Shown: positions 22,680 through 37,300 of the stretch, one piece after another | How positions within the stretch are numbered: position 1 is the stretch's first letter | Layout of the letters: each line of letters opens with the position of its first letter | Assembly: GCA_000727475.1 (NCBI GenBank) | Contig: KL647298.1 | Location: forward strand, 3,183,254-3,247,253 | DNA length: 64,000 bases | From: Sarcocystis neurona | Taxonomy: Eukaryota > Apicomplexa > Conoidasida > Eucoccidiorida > Sarcocystidae | Reading direction: 5' to 3' | Position numbers and translations under genes: made by a program | The notes under the pieces: generated by a model | What the model was told of the DNA's origin: nothing | Database searches by the model: none | What the model saw: only the letters and a program-made list of their open reading frames with translations

Positions 22680-24614
22680 GTCGTCGTGCAAGTCTGCGGG
22701 ACAATATATTCAGTTACCAGTGACACGTAGCGTGCGTGCATCACTCGTGCGGTATGAGTTTAAAATGGCGTTTGCCAGCAGCTTCCTAAGAAGCAAACCG
22801 TTGTCGATCAGGAACATGCTATGGAAATATGTGTATCTATATGTACACTCACGCAAGCGTATACATACACACGGGTATGTCAACAGAAGTTACGTGAAAG
22901 AAAGCTACCAAAGTCTGTTGTCAAGAAAGCTCATAAAATACTAACGATCTAAACGAAACCATACCTGCGTATGCTGCTGAGCGTGTATGTGGATTCTCTT
23001 GCTGACTCATGCACGAAGGCTTCTGTACGCGTGTCGGTATATAATTGTTACGAAATACAACACTATCTTTGCAGACGCCCAGCTGTTAAAAATGGAAGAG
23101 AAGTTCTGCTGTACAAAATAAAGATTCGCGAGGCATGCCTTCAAGAGGTTATAACACTTCTGATGATGTCCAGCACTGAGCTTTACACATGTATGCACAT
23201 ATACACCTACATATACGTCTTCCCACTCAGGTATACATACACGGTTACACGCAAACATGCACGTACAGGTCTCTCTCGTCTCTCCCTCTCTACATATATA
23301 TATATATATGAAGACAACTACCTGTCTATTATTTTACCAAAACTTTGTAGACATATATATACGCAGGTAGGTGCATCCACTGATACAGACACGCGCGTTG
23401 TTGAGGGCCTTACGTGCCAGGTGAAAACAAGGAAGTGACGGGTTCATGCGTATCTGCTGGGTGCAGGCAAGGTTTTCCTTGTGCATGCAGAACTGTAGGC
23501 AGGACTATGCATGTGCAGATTTCCACGGAACAGCAGAGATGATGAACCAGTAGGTGTGCTGTTAAAGCCTTTGACAAGAAATAAGACGCGCACAGGGCGA
23601 CTGAAGACTTTCTACGTACGTAGGTCTACTGTGGGAGCCACTGTCAACCAAAGCCAAGTCAGTTGCTCGAATCCTGAACGCGGTACCCGATCAACAGAGT
23701 CACACAGAGAGAGAGATGCAGCGAAGGTGAATACCTTATTGTCGTGTGAAAGACTTCGCAAGGCAACTGTTTTGACAGAGAATGGTAGATTACAGACAAC
23801 GAATCGACGGAGGAACTACGTTGCTTTTAAAAAGTAAGCATGCAGCACAGGCGTGTGACAGATATATATTTGTTTTGTCCCCCGACTCTGTTGCGCGAGT
23901 GGACTGGGCTCGCTTCACAGGACACGTTACAATTTTCCTTGTACTGTAGAAAAAGTGAGATACGTGTAAACTTTCCTTGTCGCCCTACCGCTTTTTCCCA
24001 TATGTGGTACCGTTCAGTATATACCGCATGGAGAACATATCATTCTCCTTGTGCATTCGATTAGAATCCTTGCTACTCTTCTAACGCACCCCTCTCTCAG
24101 AGCAGCACTGTGCAAGAAAAAACGGTTGCTTGTTGCATATACGTCACTCCTAAGCAGACTACCAAGGCAACGTGAAGGAGGCTGCGCCCTCAAGATTTGA
24201 ATCGCTTTTAACAGCAAGCAGGACAACGTAGAAGGAAGTGATCCTGAATGGGTAGACGACATAGCGATCCAGCGACAAAGGCGAATACGCAGCGAGACTG
24301 CACGTTTACGATAATGTGTTTGGAACGGTAGTACGTCAGAACCGCGTGGAAATTATGGAACCGGAGCATATTGTGCGCACATGTTACATATGCACATATA
24401 TATAGACATATACATATATATGTGAACACCTGAAGTCGTCTGTGGAAAGAGGTGCGTGTAGCAGCGACCTTCTCATGCACATGAGAAACTCAAAGGAGGC
24501 AGGTGTACATACGCTTCGCAGGTATGGGGCATATTTGGCTTTTACATGACCGCTTGCACACATGTGTAGCTCTGTTGGATGAGTGGGCGTCTAGCCCTAC
24601 AGAAGAAGTGTGCC

Positions 24615-24652
<38 letters not shown>

Positions 24653-26977
24653 TATATATAGCGGTGTCCGCTTTTGAAGCGTAAAACGGTGTCTGCTTTC
24701 TGCTTTGTCCAATTCCGCACCACTTCCTGCACAATACTTCCTCAACGTTGTGTAGAGTACGCATCATTACATGTGTAGGGGAGTCACGTGCAGGCTTCGC
24801 GTGTGAAAATCACAAAAGCGCTTGAGTGTATGCGAGCCTACACGCAGAGCTCCTTGTTGACACCATGCAGCTTACGCATATTCACAGATCGGGGTGAGGA
24901 AGGGATTTCCGGTGGTATTCTTTCGTTTGCAGATCGTGTGGGCTTTCCCGTGTGCGTGGAATTCTATAAATACCCATCTGCATATCTGCATATGGGCTCG
25001 CACCTACCCTCGTACGTTTGCATGAGAAGTGGCTACATATGTGCATACATATATGTGCACACATGCGTATCTCCGCATGAGTGTCAGCTAGTGTCTTTCT
25101 GAATATAGGTATTCTACGCGTATGGGCACCTGCACAGCTAAACATCCTTCTCCACACTTTTCCTCGCTGCGACTTGTTCCTGAGGCGCCTGCCCAGTCCC
25201 GCTTCTATGTGGAAGAATCCTGTTCCGCAACTCGTAGGTCCGTTGTTACAGTGAAGCCTTAAACACGCACTGCAACCAACGCTGGCCAGCCCATTCAACA
25301 GGCCTCTAACGATCGGTCTTTGGAAATCACAAAGAGGACCGGCAAGGAATTAATTCTCCGACTATCTATTCATAGATATGTAGGTAGACGTGCGTTACGA
25401 ATGCACGTGCATATACTAGATAGCGAGCGCGGACGCGAGAGGCAGGCAGGAGAGGGAAGCGGGGTGCGCGGACTTGTCGAGCGGGTAACGTGGTGCCTCT
25501 TTTAATGTAAAGAGGACATTATTGTTAGATGCTTATTGTATTTTATTGCTGTCTATTTCGACCTATAGTTAAAACGTTCGCTTTTCGGCGCTGTTATATT
25601 CTGTGTGTACATGTCAAAAAGGGTGCGTCTCGTGCAGCCCCCGGGTGAACGAGGAGGGCGTCATGCCAACCACCAGACATGCACGTCTGCTGAGCCACTC
25701 GTTGTGCTTGGAAAACGCAAGGAGCAAGGCTTTTTCTTCTTGCGAAACTTATGCATGCGCGACTGCCATAAGACGCGGTGTTAGCAACGTACGAAGGAGA
25801 CTGGCTGTGCCAGCCGGATTTGCCGCGCGGCTTGTCGAACAATTTTCGATGCCCAACTCTTGGATCGTTTACACTACCGAATGTGAAGCCACTTATTGTG
25901 CACTATTACAGCATGCGGAAAACTATTCACATTATCATGTTGACTGTTCTTGCGTTTTTCACGAATAATGGCGTGGCCCTGCGGCTTCGACTCCACTTAA
26001 AACTACACCGGACCTGAAAAGAGGGCTGATACGGTGGATTTCTGGTGTACGCGTACCAACAAACGGAGCTTCACTATCCATTCTTGTCATGTGTGTACCG
26101 CGCACAGTAGCGACTTACTGAGTGTACGTACACGTCAGGAAGGCACTAGATGGATCGCGCTACGCCCTCAACTTCGTAAGATCTCCTTGTTTTTGCTTTC
26201 CACGTGTAGAGAGGATTCGAGATAAAGATTTCGGAAAAATTCAGACAATGTGCTAATTCGCACTGTAATTTCGATGCTGGGTAAGTACTTTTGACTCGCA
26301 ACTGCTTCCGCACATTGGTTACTCTGAACAACTTTGCTCCGGAGATGCTGAACGCGGGCAGGGTGGACAATGTGTTTGCGCAGTCGTTTCGTCTTGTGTT
26401 ACACTTGTATCTGCCTCCAAATAGTGGGGCGTTTCACGCGGAATAAACTCGCCTGTTGTGTTCCATATTTTTGTTGCCACTGTAAATCCACCTGTACTCT
26501 TTCAGGCTGCTCCGTGCACTTCACATACTTGCACTGCGGGGCAGCAGGATACAACGTCGCGTTGTTTCCTCTTTTTCGTTATGCATAGACGAGGAGACCA
26601 CTGAAGTGGCTGGGTAGCCCTGCCAGCTTCCCTCAGTTCTTCCTCTGCACTGGATTTCTCCCCTTTCGTAAGGAACCGCAGACTAGAATATCACTGCCTC
26701 ATTCGTATTCCCGCGTGCGTGAATTTCACCGTGACTCCTCGTCCCGTCATCGGAACGAGCCCTGTTGAGTCTTCACAGTACTGCCGATTTCAATATCATT
26801 TGTCGCTTTGCACATCGTTTTCGTACTTCCTTGTATGTTACTGAAGTTCACGTAAACTGTGTACTCTGTATTTTGATGTTTTCCCAGATGTCTTGCTGAT
26901 TTTAGCACGCGTACTTTACTGAATCCCACGTGTTCTGCTTCCTTCATAAATTGTGCCGCTTCTCATGTCACAATAGA

Positions 26978-27259
26978 ATGGGTCGCCGAGCCTCAGCTTT
27001 GGGCGCCGCCCCAAGGCCTGCTTACCATACATCGGAGAAGAATTTTTTTGCTGCGAGGAGGAGAAACAGTGGAAATCACAGAGAATGTGAAGACCACTAC
27101 GAACTAGAAACTACACAGACGGAGGAGGAAGAGGAGGAAGAGGTAGAGGATGATGAAGACGAAGAAGAAGACGAAGAAGAAGAAGAAGAAGCAGAGACTG
27201 AAGTATTTGTGCTGGACGGCGTTCTTCTCTCGATCTTGCACAGCAGACTCGCTCGGAAA
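26978..27259 (+). CDS. Candidate first exon of STT3 (acidic N-terminus)
   Basis: An ATG frame of 94 codons begins MGRRASALGAAPRPAYH. It then has a long Glu/Asp run, ends LHSRLARK, and meets a GTGAGC donor in phase 0. The first recognised STT3 exon also opens in phase 0 and lacks an in-frame Met, so this exon could supply the start. An acidic leader before the first membrane segment would face the cytosol. The link rests only on position and phase. It may instead be a separate small gene or a chance frame. Confidence 0.35.
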
Positions 27260-28331
27260 GTGAGCAACAAAAGACAACTTCAGAGCACACGCATTTACCT
27301 AATAGATTCAACACATTCTGCAGGTTCCTTCTCCTCGATACGTGTGTGCGTTGTACAATCATCAATTGCGCTTTAACTGCAATACACTTGTGTACTATTT
27401 GTCCTCCATATCATTCAAATACATCACTTGTACGTGCATATAGATAGATAGGCATACAGGTGGACGGAGAACGTACTTTCATCCGGCATGGGTGGTGATC
27501 GCAGTAGCAACCAGTTGCAGGGGTGCACTGGCCTCTCAGAGAAGACTCACGCGTACGGTGATGTGCCTGCAGTCTCTGTTTTCACAAGTGTGTGTACACG
27601 GCTGTACGTGTATGCCCGTCTATGTACTCCTTGTGACGCAGGTAGCGTCCCTCATCTCCCACAGAGTGCTCGGTATTGTCTGGAAGTGAATCAAAGAGCC
27701 TACACGGATGCAGCTGCCTGCATGTTACTTTTGACAGTTCTTTTTTGATGAACGATGTGTCTGCCAAGCGCAGTGATGGATGCGCTAAAAATAGAGAAGA
27801 TGTGTTCGCAGCTTTGTCGCGCACTTGCCACACGCAAAAATATGTCTGTGTGTTACTTTTTTGTGAACGCATTCGTTGTAACGCACAAGGTCTTGCGCGT
27901 GCGGTGTACTTAACCTTCCTACTCCTGCACTAAAGGGAAAGAACAGTGTACATCTGTAGGAAATCATACGCGTACACACACACATATGTCTGTATGTCCG
28001 TATGGATATTATCTGACATCCGGCATGCACGTGCAGCGTCGTACCTCTATGCGTACCTACAGTCAATGCTCCCCTCCCGTACCCCCGCCCCCCGCCCAAA
28101 ATGAAAGTCACCTCCACACTTACATACGCATACGTTTACATAAAATAATGTACGTGTGTATTTGTGTGTAGATGTCTTAGTAGCCGTCTGCGCAGAGACG
28201 CGCGCAACACACCTACGAATATATATATATATATAAAAATGTATATTTCGTCCTTATTCCGTATCTGCGGCGTCTGAAAACTGAATCCGTCCGTTCGTTT
28301 GTTCTGCTGCTCTTCTTTTGTGTGAGTGTAG

Positions 28332-31300
28332 ATTCAAACAGCGGGCCGCCGCTGGAGTCCGGCGCTGGAATGCGGGTGTCTGCTGCTGATATTTCTTTTG
28401 AGCTTTTGCGTGCGTCTTTTCTCTGTTATTCGCTTCGAGTCTCTCATTCACGAGTTTGACCCATATTTCAACTATAGAACAACGAAGTATCTCGTTGACG
28501 AAGGTTTCTACGAGTTCTGGAACTGGTTTGACTACGGTAGGTGATCGCTCTTCACAACCTGACACTTCGAGTATTTTTCTATACCGCTGCTCGAGCGCCT
28601 GATAGAATACGTGTGTGTATGAGTGTGTGTGTGTGTGTGTGTGTTCTGCGATAATATTACAGTATATGTAAGCCCACCTGTGTAGGTATAAAGGCGCTAA
28701 GGTAGTGTGCATCCCGCGGTTACCTAGCTTGTCGAGTGTGTGTGTACTTGCAGAATGTGTTCCGGTACGTGCGGAAAAACAAATTCACTTAATTCGACAA
28801 TCTCTAGTTATATTCGTTTGCCTCAACATCGAAAGTGTGGATACCATCATATCACACTACGTGACGCTGCGTATGTACACTGTAAAGTCTCCTGTGGGTC
28901 ACGCGTATCCGTAGACGTCCTCGCTTTCTGTGGACAATTCAGCCGAAGAAGCATCGAAGAACCCACGGGGGAAGGGCGCAGGTACACTTAAACATTGAGA
29001 GAGTGTACAGACACCGACTATATTGGTGAACGAGTACGTGTAAACCTTGGCGGTGTATAGAGACGCCTGCAATAAAAGTCCTTGTACACTTTCGTGGGTC
29101 CACATTTTCAGGCGCGTAGGTACACTTAACGGACACACTCTTCCTTGCGGCAATGTACACATGCGCAGACCTCTACACAACGCAGGGCACAGACTCTCAT
29201 AAACAAAGCTTACATAGTGTACGTACACCCCGTACACACACGACTTCCATTGACCGTGTGGTTGAAAAGCGACACCTGTTTTCAAAACACCTGTGTATAC
29301 AATGTATGTACGCGAAGCGAAACATACACATAGAAGAAAACCATACAGATAAATCCACACACAAAAGACTTGTAGATATGTATATATATAATTAGAGAAA
29401 GACACAGCGACAATTTTGTTGGCAGCGATGTTGCTGTACGTCCTGTGGTGCTCGTGTGTCTCTGCATCTGTCGCTTGTTTCTCGTCTGCGACACTGCATC
29501 CGTGTACGACATTCTTTGAAGACTTCCGTAGCTGCTACATAACTTTCTACATCTTTATATATAAGTAAGTGCACATGTGTGTGCAACGTTGAAGTTCCTT
29601 CTAAATTATATAGATGCTTGCGTATATTTTGAGGATGTGTGCGGCTCCTCTCTTTGGTGCCCACGTTTTTGTGGTGGCTGCTGCTGCTGTGTGTGGTGCT
29701 GCCGCTGTGTGTGGTGCTACCCTTTTATCTCCACATTTGCAGGCATAGCTTTTCGGCTTCTGCTGGCGCACTGCACTCCTGCTCATCTCTTCCCTGTATT
29801 TGTATAGATGTGTTTCTCCTTCCGCTCTTTGCAGCTGCCTTCTCGTCTTCGTTTCAGTTCTTCGGATGGTCGCCATTTTTCGCAGTGTCTTCTCTTTTTT
29901 CGTTCTGCTTCTTCTCTGCTGATTTCTCTTCCACCTCCTGCTGCCCTTAATACTCGACTTGTTCCCCTTTGCGCTTTGGCTTCTTGCACCGTTCTCCACC
30001 TTGTGGGTTTCTACAGCCTTCTCTCTCTGTTGCTGCTGCAGAAAGCTGGTATCCACTGGGACGAGGAGTGGGGCACACACTTTTCCCCGGGTTGATGTGC
30101 ACAGGAGCAGCCCTGCATTGGCTTGCACACGCGTGCGGCTTCCCCATTTCTATCCGAGATATCTGTGTGTTTCTCGCTCCATTCTTCTCCGGGCTCACAG
30201 CCCTGGCGACTTACCTGCTGGTCAAGTCTGCACTACAAGTCCCAGGGAAAGCAGGGGGAGGATATGGACGAGGAGCGGCTGAAGCAGCTGAAGCAGGGGA
30301 AGGACTTCGGGCAATTAGAAAAGACGGCGGAGGGGGACGAGGAGAGGAGAACGCCGCAGCGGCAGAGGAGGAGGAGGCAGCAGAAGAGAAGGTAGAGACG
30401 GCAGCAACTGAAGAGGAGGAGGAGACACACACGGCGGCCGCACGAGGAGACGGAGGACCCCGAGAGAGAAGAGCAGCGCTAACAGCGGCAGAAGAAAGTG
30501 AGGAGGAAGAGGAAGAGAGGGCAGCAACGGCAGAGGAAGCCGCAGCCGAGGAAGTCGGAGAGGACGCAGAAGCAGCAGCTACCGCTGGAAGACAGAGAGT
30601 TGCAGTAGGATGGGAGGAGAAGGAAGAGCAGGAAAGCGAGACAGGAGGAGACGTAGAGGCCAGCGAAGGGGAGGAGGAGACGGAAGAAGAAGAAGAGAAC
30701 AAGGGAGAGGAAACGGCAAGAAGCGTGTTCGGCGACGTGGGAGGAGCAGCAGGTGAAGAACCGGGAGCGAGAGGAGGTCGTGGAGGACCAGCCGGGAGCG
30801 TAAGAAGAAGCGAAGGAGGAAGTGCAGCAGCAGCAGCAGGCTTGTTTGCCGCGTTGTTTGTCGGCGTGTGTCCGTCGTATCTTTCTCGGTCTGTGGCCGG
30901 ATCCTTCGACAATGAGGCCGTGGCGATCTTCGCGCTTGTCAACGGCTTTGCCTGCTGGGTACGGGCAGTGCAGCGCACCAGCATGTTGAGCGCTTTAGGG
31001 GCAGCAGCAGCAGCAGCGTATATGGTCGCTTCCTGGGGGGGTTACGTTTTTCTTATCAATGCGGTGGCGGTCTACGTGGCGGCCCTGGCTATTCTGGGCC
31101 GCTTGGCAGCAACCCACTGCGTCTCCTACAATGTCTTCTACGTCGTTATCACGGCCCTTTCCCTCAACATCCCGTTCGTCGGACATGCAGCCATCGCCAG
31201 CTCCGAACACATGGCCGCGCATGCGGCTGCTGCAGTCGTCAACGCAAAACTCGCCGCTCTCGTCACACAGTCCATCCTTCCCGACAAATCCGTGAAGCTT

Positions 31301-34300
31301 CTCCGCCGCTGTCTCCTTATCTTCGCCGTCGCCGCCTCTGCGACCCTCTTCGTCTGGCTCTCTGTTACCGTAGGTCAAGGACGCTGCGCGCGCACGTGGC
31401 GACGGGGCTGCTGCTGCTGCGGGGAAGGGGACCAGAGAACAGGCGTGCGGCCCAGGCGGACAGCAAGACACACAAGCAGTGGAGCAGACAGCTTGCCTGC
31501 GCGAGAGAGACTGCACGCCCGAGCACCAGCAGCACCAGCAGGGGCAGCAGCGAAGAGGCGTGTACATGCATTACTTGTGTCTTTCGTGACTTTCTTTTGC
31601 ATGCGAAAACAACGTTGGGTCGCTGGGAAGAAGGAGTAGAAACACCGGACGGAACGGCTGGCTGCCACCGCGGCTCGTCGACCCCACACATACAGGCAGC
31701 AGCAGGAGCAGCAGCAGACCACCTGCCTCGTACATTCTTGCAGTCCTGCTGCCGCGGCTGCTTGACCCCACACACCCAGGCACCAGCAGGATCAGCAGCA
31801 GACCATCTGCCTCGTTTAGTGTTGGTGGGCGTCTATCTCTGAAAAGTCCTCTCGATATGTGGATCTCTCCATAGGGACACGTCTCCGTCCACTTGTATAA
31901 AAAAGCACGCGGGAAAGAAAAGACAGAGAGAGAGGCACAAAAAGGAAGAAAAGAAGAGAAATAAATGTGTGTGGGTATGAAGAGAGGGGAAGGACAGAGA
32001 AGTACAGACAGACAAACAAAGGGAGACCAACAGAAGAAGAGAAAGAAATGTACGTCTTCTTTTACAGTGCATATCCACGTGTGTGCGTGTCCACGTGAAG
32101 GCGCGCCCATCGCTCATACGAGCCTCTCCATCTCTTCGGCATATGCTCTGTCTTACAAATATTTACGACCCCCCCCCCCCCCACACACACACAGAGATAT
32201 GTTTTTTTATTGGATATATATATATATATGTGTATATATGTATATGTATTTACGGATGCATATACATATATATATATATATATTTGTTCTCTTTCTTACT
32301 GACGTATATTCAGTTCCCCCACACATGCACGCATACACACACATAGATGGTTTTTTTCATGGATATATATATGTGTATATATATAAATGTATTTACGGAT
32401 GTAATCGATATATATACACATATATGTGCAATATAGATGCTAATACATTTATATGTGTAAGAACGTACACTCTTACGACTACGGGTGTCTGTACACGCAC
32501 ATGTATGTGGAGTATATTTTTGAGAGTCCTCTGGCTTTCTTTGTGTGTGTGTGTGTGTGTAGTACTCTCTGTCTGCCTTCCGTGGACATGAGCATTTGTT
32601 TATACGTGTGGGTGTGTTTGGATTTTGTTTTCCTCTCCAGATGCGTTTTCATATATATTGACGTATGGAGGTGCCTTTGGCTCTGTGTGTATGTCCCTGT
32701 ATGTGTGTATGTGTGTGTCTCTCGTCTTCTTTTTTCCTTTTCCTGACCCCGCAGGTTTCTCATGAATGTGCTGTCTTGAATGGGAAGAAGACGTACGCAC
32801 GTCTGTTCTGTTCAGCACTGCTCTTTCCTCTATCCATATTTACATCTACCTACATAGATACACGAATATTCTCATATATATATATATATATATATGTATG
32901 TGTACATATATGTGTATATATATATAGGGAGAAAGAACAACAGAGAGAGAAAAGGAGGTACGCGTAGAGAGAGTGATAGAGTCGCCTACTGAAAGACAGT
33001 GCGAAAGGACGTGTCTGTGTCTGTGTATGAGTAACAGAGAAAGTAAAAGTAACGGAGAGAAAAGGACTTACATACATAGAGATAGGGTCACCTATTCGGA
33101 GATCCTGCGTGCGCACGTATATCTGTACGTACATATGTGGGTGTATATATATAAATGTGTGTGTCTGTTTTTCTGCCTTCTCCTGATACTCTTTATCTAT
33201 CTATATATATATATATGTATGCCTCCACACACGCCCACAGGTAAACGCACATCTACATGTGTACATAGGTATGTCTGTAGATATAGAGAGATATGCTGCG
33301 ACAAAGAGATAGAAAAAGAAAAGGAGACAATTGCTGGAGAGAATTCTGTGAGTCACTCTGTGTGGATGTGGATGTGTGTGTGTGTCACGTTTGCCTGGGA
33401 GAAAGGGCCGCACCGGGTGGTCGTCGCGGTCGCTGACGCTTCTCGACCCGACCTTCGCAGCGAAGCACCTGCCCATCATCGCCTCCGTCTCTGAGCACCA
33501 GCCGACGACGTGGGTCACTTATCTTTTCGACCTTCACGCCACGACCGTCTTGGCGCCCCTGGGCATCGTCATGTGTCTCCGGCGCCTCACCGACGGCTCG
33601 CTCTTCCTTGGCATATTCGGGCTGCTGGCCGCGTATTTCTCCGGTGGGTGGTCGCTCTCCCGGTGCCAGCATCAAGGAAAGGGACTTCAGCAAAAACGGA
33701 TCGACAGGGAGATAGAGAGAGATACGCAGAGCGACAGAGGGCGAGCAACAGATACATTCATATGTGTGTGGATGTACGTGTGGATGTATGGGTGTATGTA
33801 TGTGTGTATGTTTGTGTATATGTCCCTGGGCAGGACTGTCTGCTGCTGTGTAGACACACATACGTATAGATCATGGATAGATATGTGAGTATTGTGTGTG
33901 CGTCTGTTTCTGTGTAGATATATGTATATGTGTGTATGGTGGCAGATGCAGCGACGTGTGTATGTATTAACATATATGGGGATATATGTGTGTTAATGTA
34001 TGTGTGTGCATGCATACATATGTGTATATGTGTGTGGATCTCGGTATGAACTTCAGGGTATGTACTGGCGTCAAATTCTTCGCACTTTTCTGTTCTTCTT
34101 CTGTGACCCAGGTGTACACAAGGGAAGAAGCAGTGCACCCGTGTATCTATATATACAAATGTAAACAAGAGCTCGACTATACATGTGGATATCTATTCGA
34201 ACACGTGTATATATATGTGCGTATATTTTGACGGGAAGGTAGAACCGCGAACACGGTAGAGAAGACGGCCGTATGCGGGTTCAAGCGTCTGTGCGCGCTG

Positions 34301-37300
34301 CCATGTAGAAAGGCGAGTGCCCGTAAGACAAACGTGTGAGAATTCTTTTTTGGCTGCATATCCTCTTCTTCTTCTCTTTTGGCTTTATGTCGACTTCCTG
34401 CTCTCCTCGTCTTTCTTGTTTTCTTCTACTTTCTGCTTCATTTCTCCGTGTCTTTTGTTCAAGCATTTGTGTGCGCTGCGGGCGCTCAGACGACGAGTGC
34501 GTAAACCGGGTCTGTCTTTTTCTCTTCATATCCTCCTCTTCTTCCTCTCCCACACACGGCCACACAAGACATGTATATATGTGTGTCTACATGTTATACA
34601 CCTGTAGAATCTCTAAAAATCACTATACGGATATATGTGTGTATATATATATGGATGTGCAACGCTGGAACCATAAATTATTTGTATATATAAAGATAGA
34701 CACATACATTCTATGTGTATGTGTATGAGTGTGCATGCACGTAGACGTATATAGGTATATATGTGTATCTATATATTGTACGCCTGTGGAATATCTGTGT
34801 CCCCTAAAGGATGTATGTGTATATATAGGGGAAGAGAGAGAGATGAACACATATATTTTCAACATATATATGTATACAGGGACCTGTGCGTGTATATACG
34901 TATATATATACGTAGGAGTGTCTATCTGTGTGTGGTCGTTGACGGACAGAGAGACGAATGTACGTATGCATGCGCGGGGATGTCTCTGTGTGTTTCAAGC
35001 AGGTCGAAGATATTTGCTTCTGCGCTTGAAAGCGTCTTGAGTCTTCCCCAGACGAGCCTAAAAACTGCCTCGTCCGCTGATTCTCGACTTTTTCCATGTT
35101 GCAGGCATCATGGTCCGGCTGATGCTTGTGTTGTCCCCCGCTGCTGCTGCTCTCTCGGGCGTTGGCGCCTCTGCGCTGGTGCACTCGCTCATGAAGTCTC
35201 TGCGCCTCGCGACGGCTCAGCAGAAGTTCTCCGCGCTTCGCTTCGTAAGAAAAAGGAGAGAAGTCCGCAAACACGGTCCCAGGCTTGCTGTGCCGCTGCT
35301 GTGATATTGCTGCTATTGCTGCTCGCCCCTCCTCGCCGTCTCCTCCTCTTGCTGCCGCTTGCTGCTCTTGCTCCCGTGCCCAACTGGTCCACGCGCCTCC
35401 TGGCGATGCTGCTGCTGCTGCCGGTGGTCTTCTCCTGCGGCGCTGACGTGCCGTCAGTGCTGCTTACCTGCTGCCGTTGCCGTTCTGCTGCTGTTGCTGT
35501 TGCTGCTGATGGCGCGCGCGTCGTCCTTAGCAGCAGCAGCAAGCAGCACGGGAATTTGCCGGCAACAACAGCAGCAACAGCAGCAGCAGCGGGACGTAAA
35601 CGTGTGTTTGACTTTGCCGGGTGTGTGTCTGGCAGCAAGCAAGAGCGAGTTTTCTGCCAGAGAAGAGCAAAGAAGAAATATTAGCCGAAGAGACTAGGAA
35701 GAAGCGCGACCAGTCAGTATGAAGCGTCCTCTGTGCAGGCGTGCATGCGCGACTGCGCGCTTTTCCAATAGAGAAGAAATGGCAATCCACAGAGCTGCCC
35801 TCTGTCTGTCCCTGTCTCTCTCTCTCTCTGTGTCTCTCGGTCTCTCTCGCTTTTGCTGTCTGCGTCTCCGTCTCTCTGTCTCGCTCAAATATGCATGCAG
35901 AGATCAGCTGCTGCTCCGCCTCTTCTTCACATTCCTGAGCCCGGCAGGACACACGTCTCACGCCCGCTCTCCTCTTCCTCTCTGTTCTTGCATGTCTTCT
36001 TCTTTCTCTGTCCACAGGTGCCCCTGGCGCTTCTTCTTAATCTTCTTTTCTCCGTACGTAGATACGCGTATGTGCGTGGGAGCAGGAGTGGTAGTAATAG
36101 TAGAAGTCGTAGTAGTAGCAGGTAACGGCTTTAGCAAATCACACACACGAAAGGGGCATGTGACAGACTTCATGAAGAAAAACCGTCGCCAGATCACTCT
36201 GCATGCATATATATATATACATATATATACATATACATACATACGTACACACAAAAACATAAGTACACGCACACATACATACACATACATACACGTCAAT
36301 ACATATACATACACACATATACATACGTACGTATATATACATACATATGTAGATACGTGCATACATGTACATACATACACAGCTGTTCACATGTGGTCGC
36401 CATCTCCCGCTCGACGCGTCGTGTCTCTCTTTTTCTCTCGCCTCTCTTCTCGGTCTTCCTGCGAGTCCTTGTCAGCAACGCGGCGGCTTCTTCGCAGGGA
36501 AATGCCTGCACGCCCCCGGCTTCTGCGTGTGTTTGCGTGCGCGTGTCGACGCACACAGGGGAAGCAACTCTCGCAGGAAAAAAATTGCCCACAGCGGCAG
36601 AAAATAACGCTGCTAAACGTATTTACCCAGAAGTATATCTCAATATTCCACGAGCCAACATGTGACACAGGCATCACAGCTGCCTCTTTCTTTACCTGGG
36701 TATATATACTGACGTTGCACAATCCACATGACACGAGCATCACTCCTACATATTATTTGTCTAGCTTGTCGAGTGTCTCAGTATTGCACGAGTCCACTTG
36801 ATACAGCAGCATCACTGCTGCGCCTGCGAAGCTCCGCAAATATCGACGTGGGACACGTCTAAACCGGAGGCGCTTCACTGCCGCCTGACTCTCTATTTTC
36901 CTGCGTAAAAGTCATAAACACACGGGGACAGCCTCGCCGAGCTGTCGCCCTGTCGAGCTGGGAACATACGCGTAGAAGAAGGTGGTACGAGAGTATGTTC
37001 ACAGCAGACACTGCTGCTCGTGGACGCTCTGAGGCGCCCAGGCACAAAGCCAGTGTCTGCCAAAAACATACGTCACACAGATTTCTCTGTCCGGCAAAAC
37101 ACTGCCGCTGTATTATCTTGGGCGTGCTGCCGCCACACTGCTGCAAACACGAGTATGCGTGCGCACAGGCACCTGCTGCTCCTGCTGTCTCTGACTCCTG
37201 TTGCTTCACATACAGGAGAAGGCTCTCCACACACTTCTCTCCGACTTCTTCCCAGACGGCGACGTGCCTCTCTCTTCATACGCCTACGTCGATCGCGCCA

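Larger units (their letters stand above)
18810..26977. other. Gene-poor interval with microsatellites
   Basis: About 8 kb without an ORF or exon I can assign. TA/TG microsatellites occur near 18930-18990, 20780-20990, 21050-21120, 21370-21700, 22640-22680, 23290-23310 and 24610-24660. The rest is ordinary mixed sequence. The longest plus-strand frames, near 20062-20334 and 25603-25968, show no recognisable family. Promoter and 5' exons of STT3 could lie in the last part. Confidence 0.5.

Noticed and set aside
36019..36054. Twelve-codon exon-like segment between CCACAG and GTACGT
   Set aside because: It would be phase-neutral in STT3, but flanking exons already join correctly and the peptide has no STT3 counterpart.
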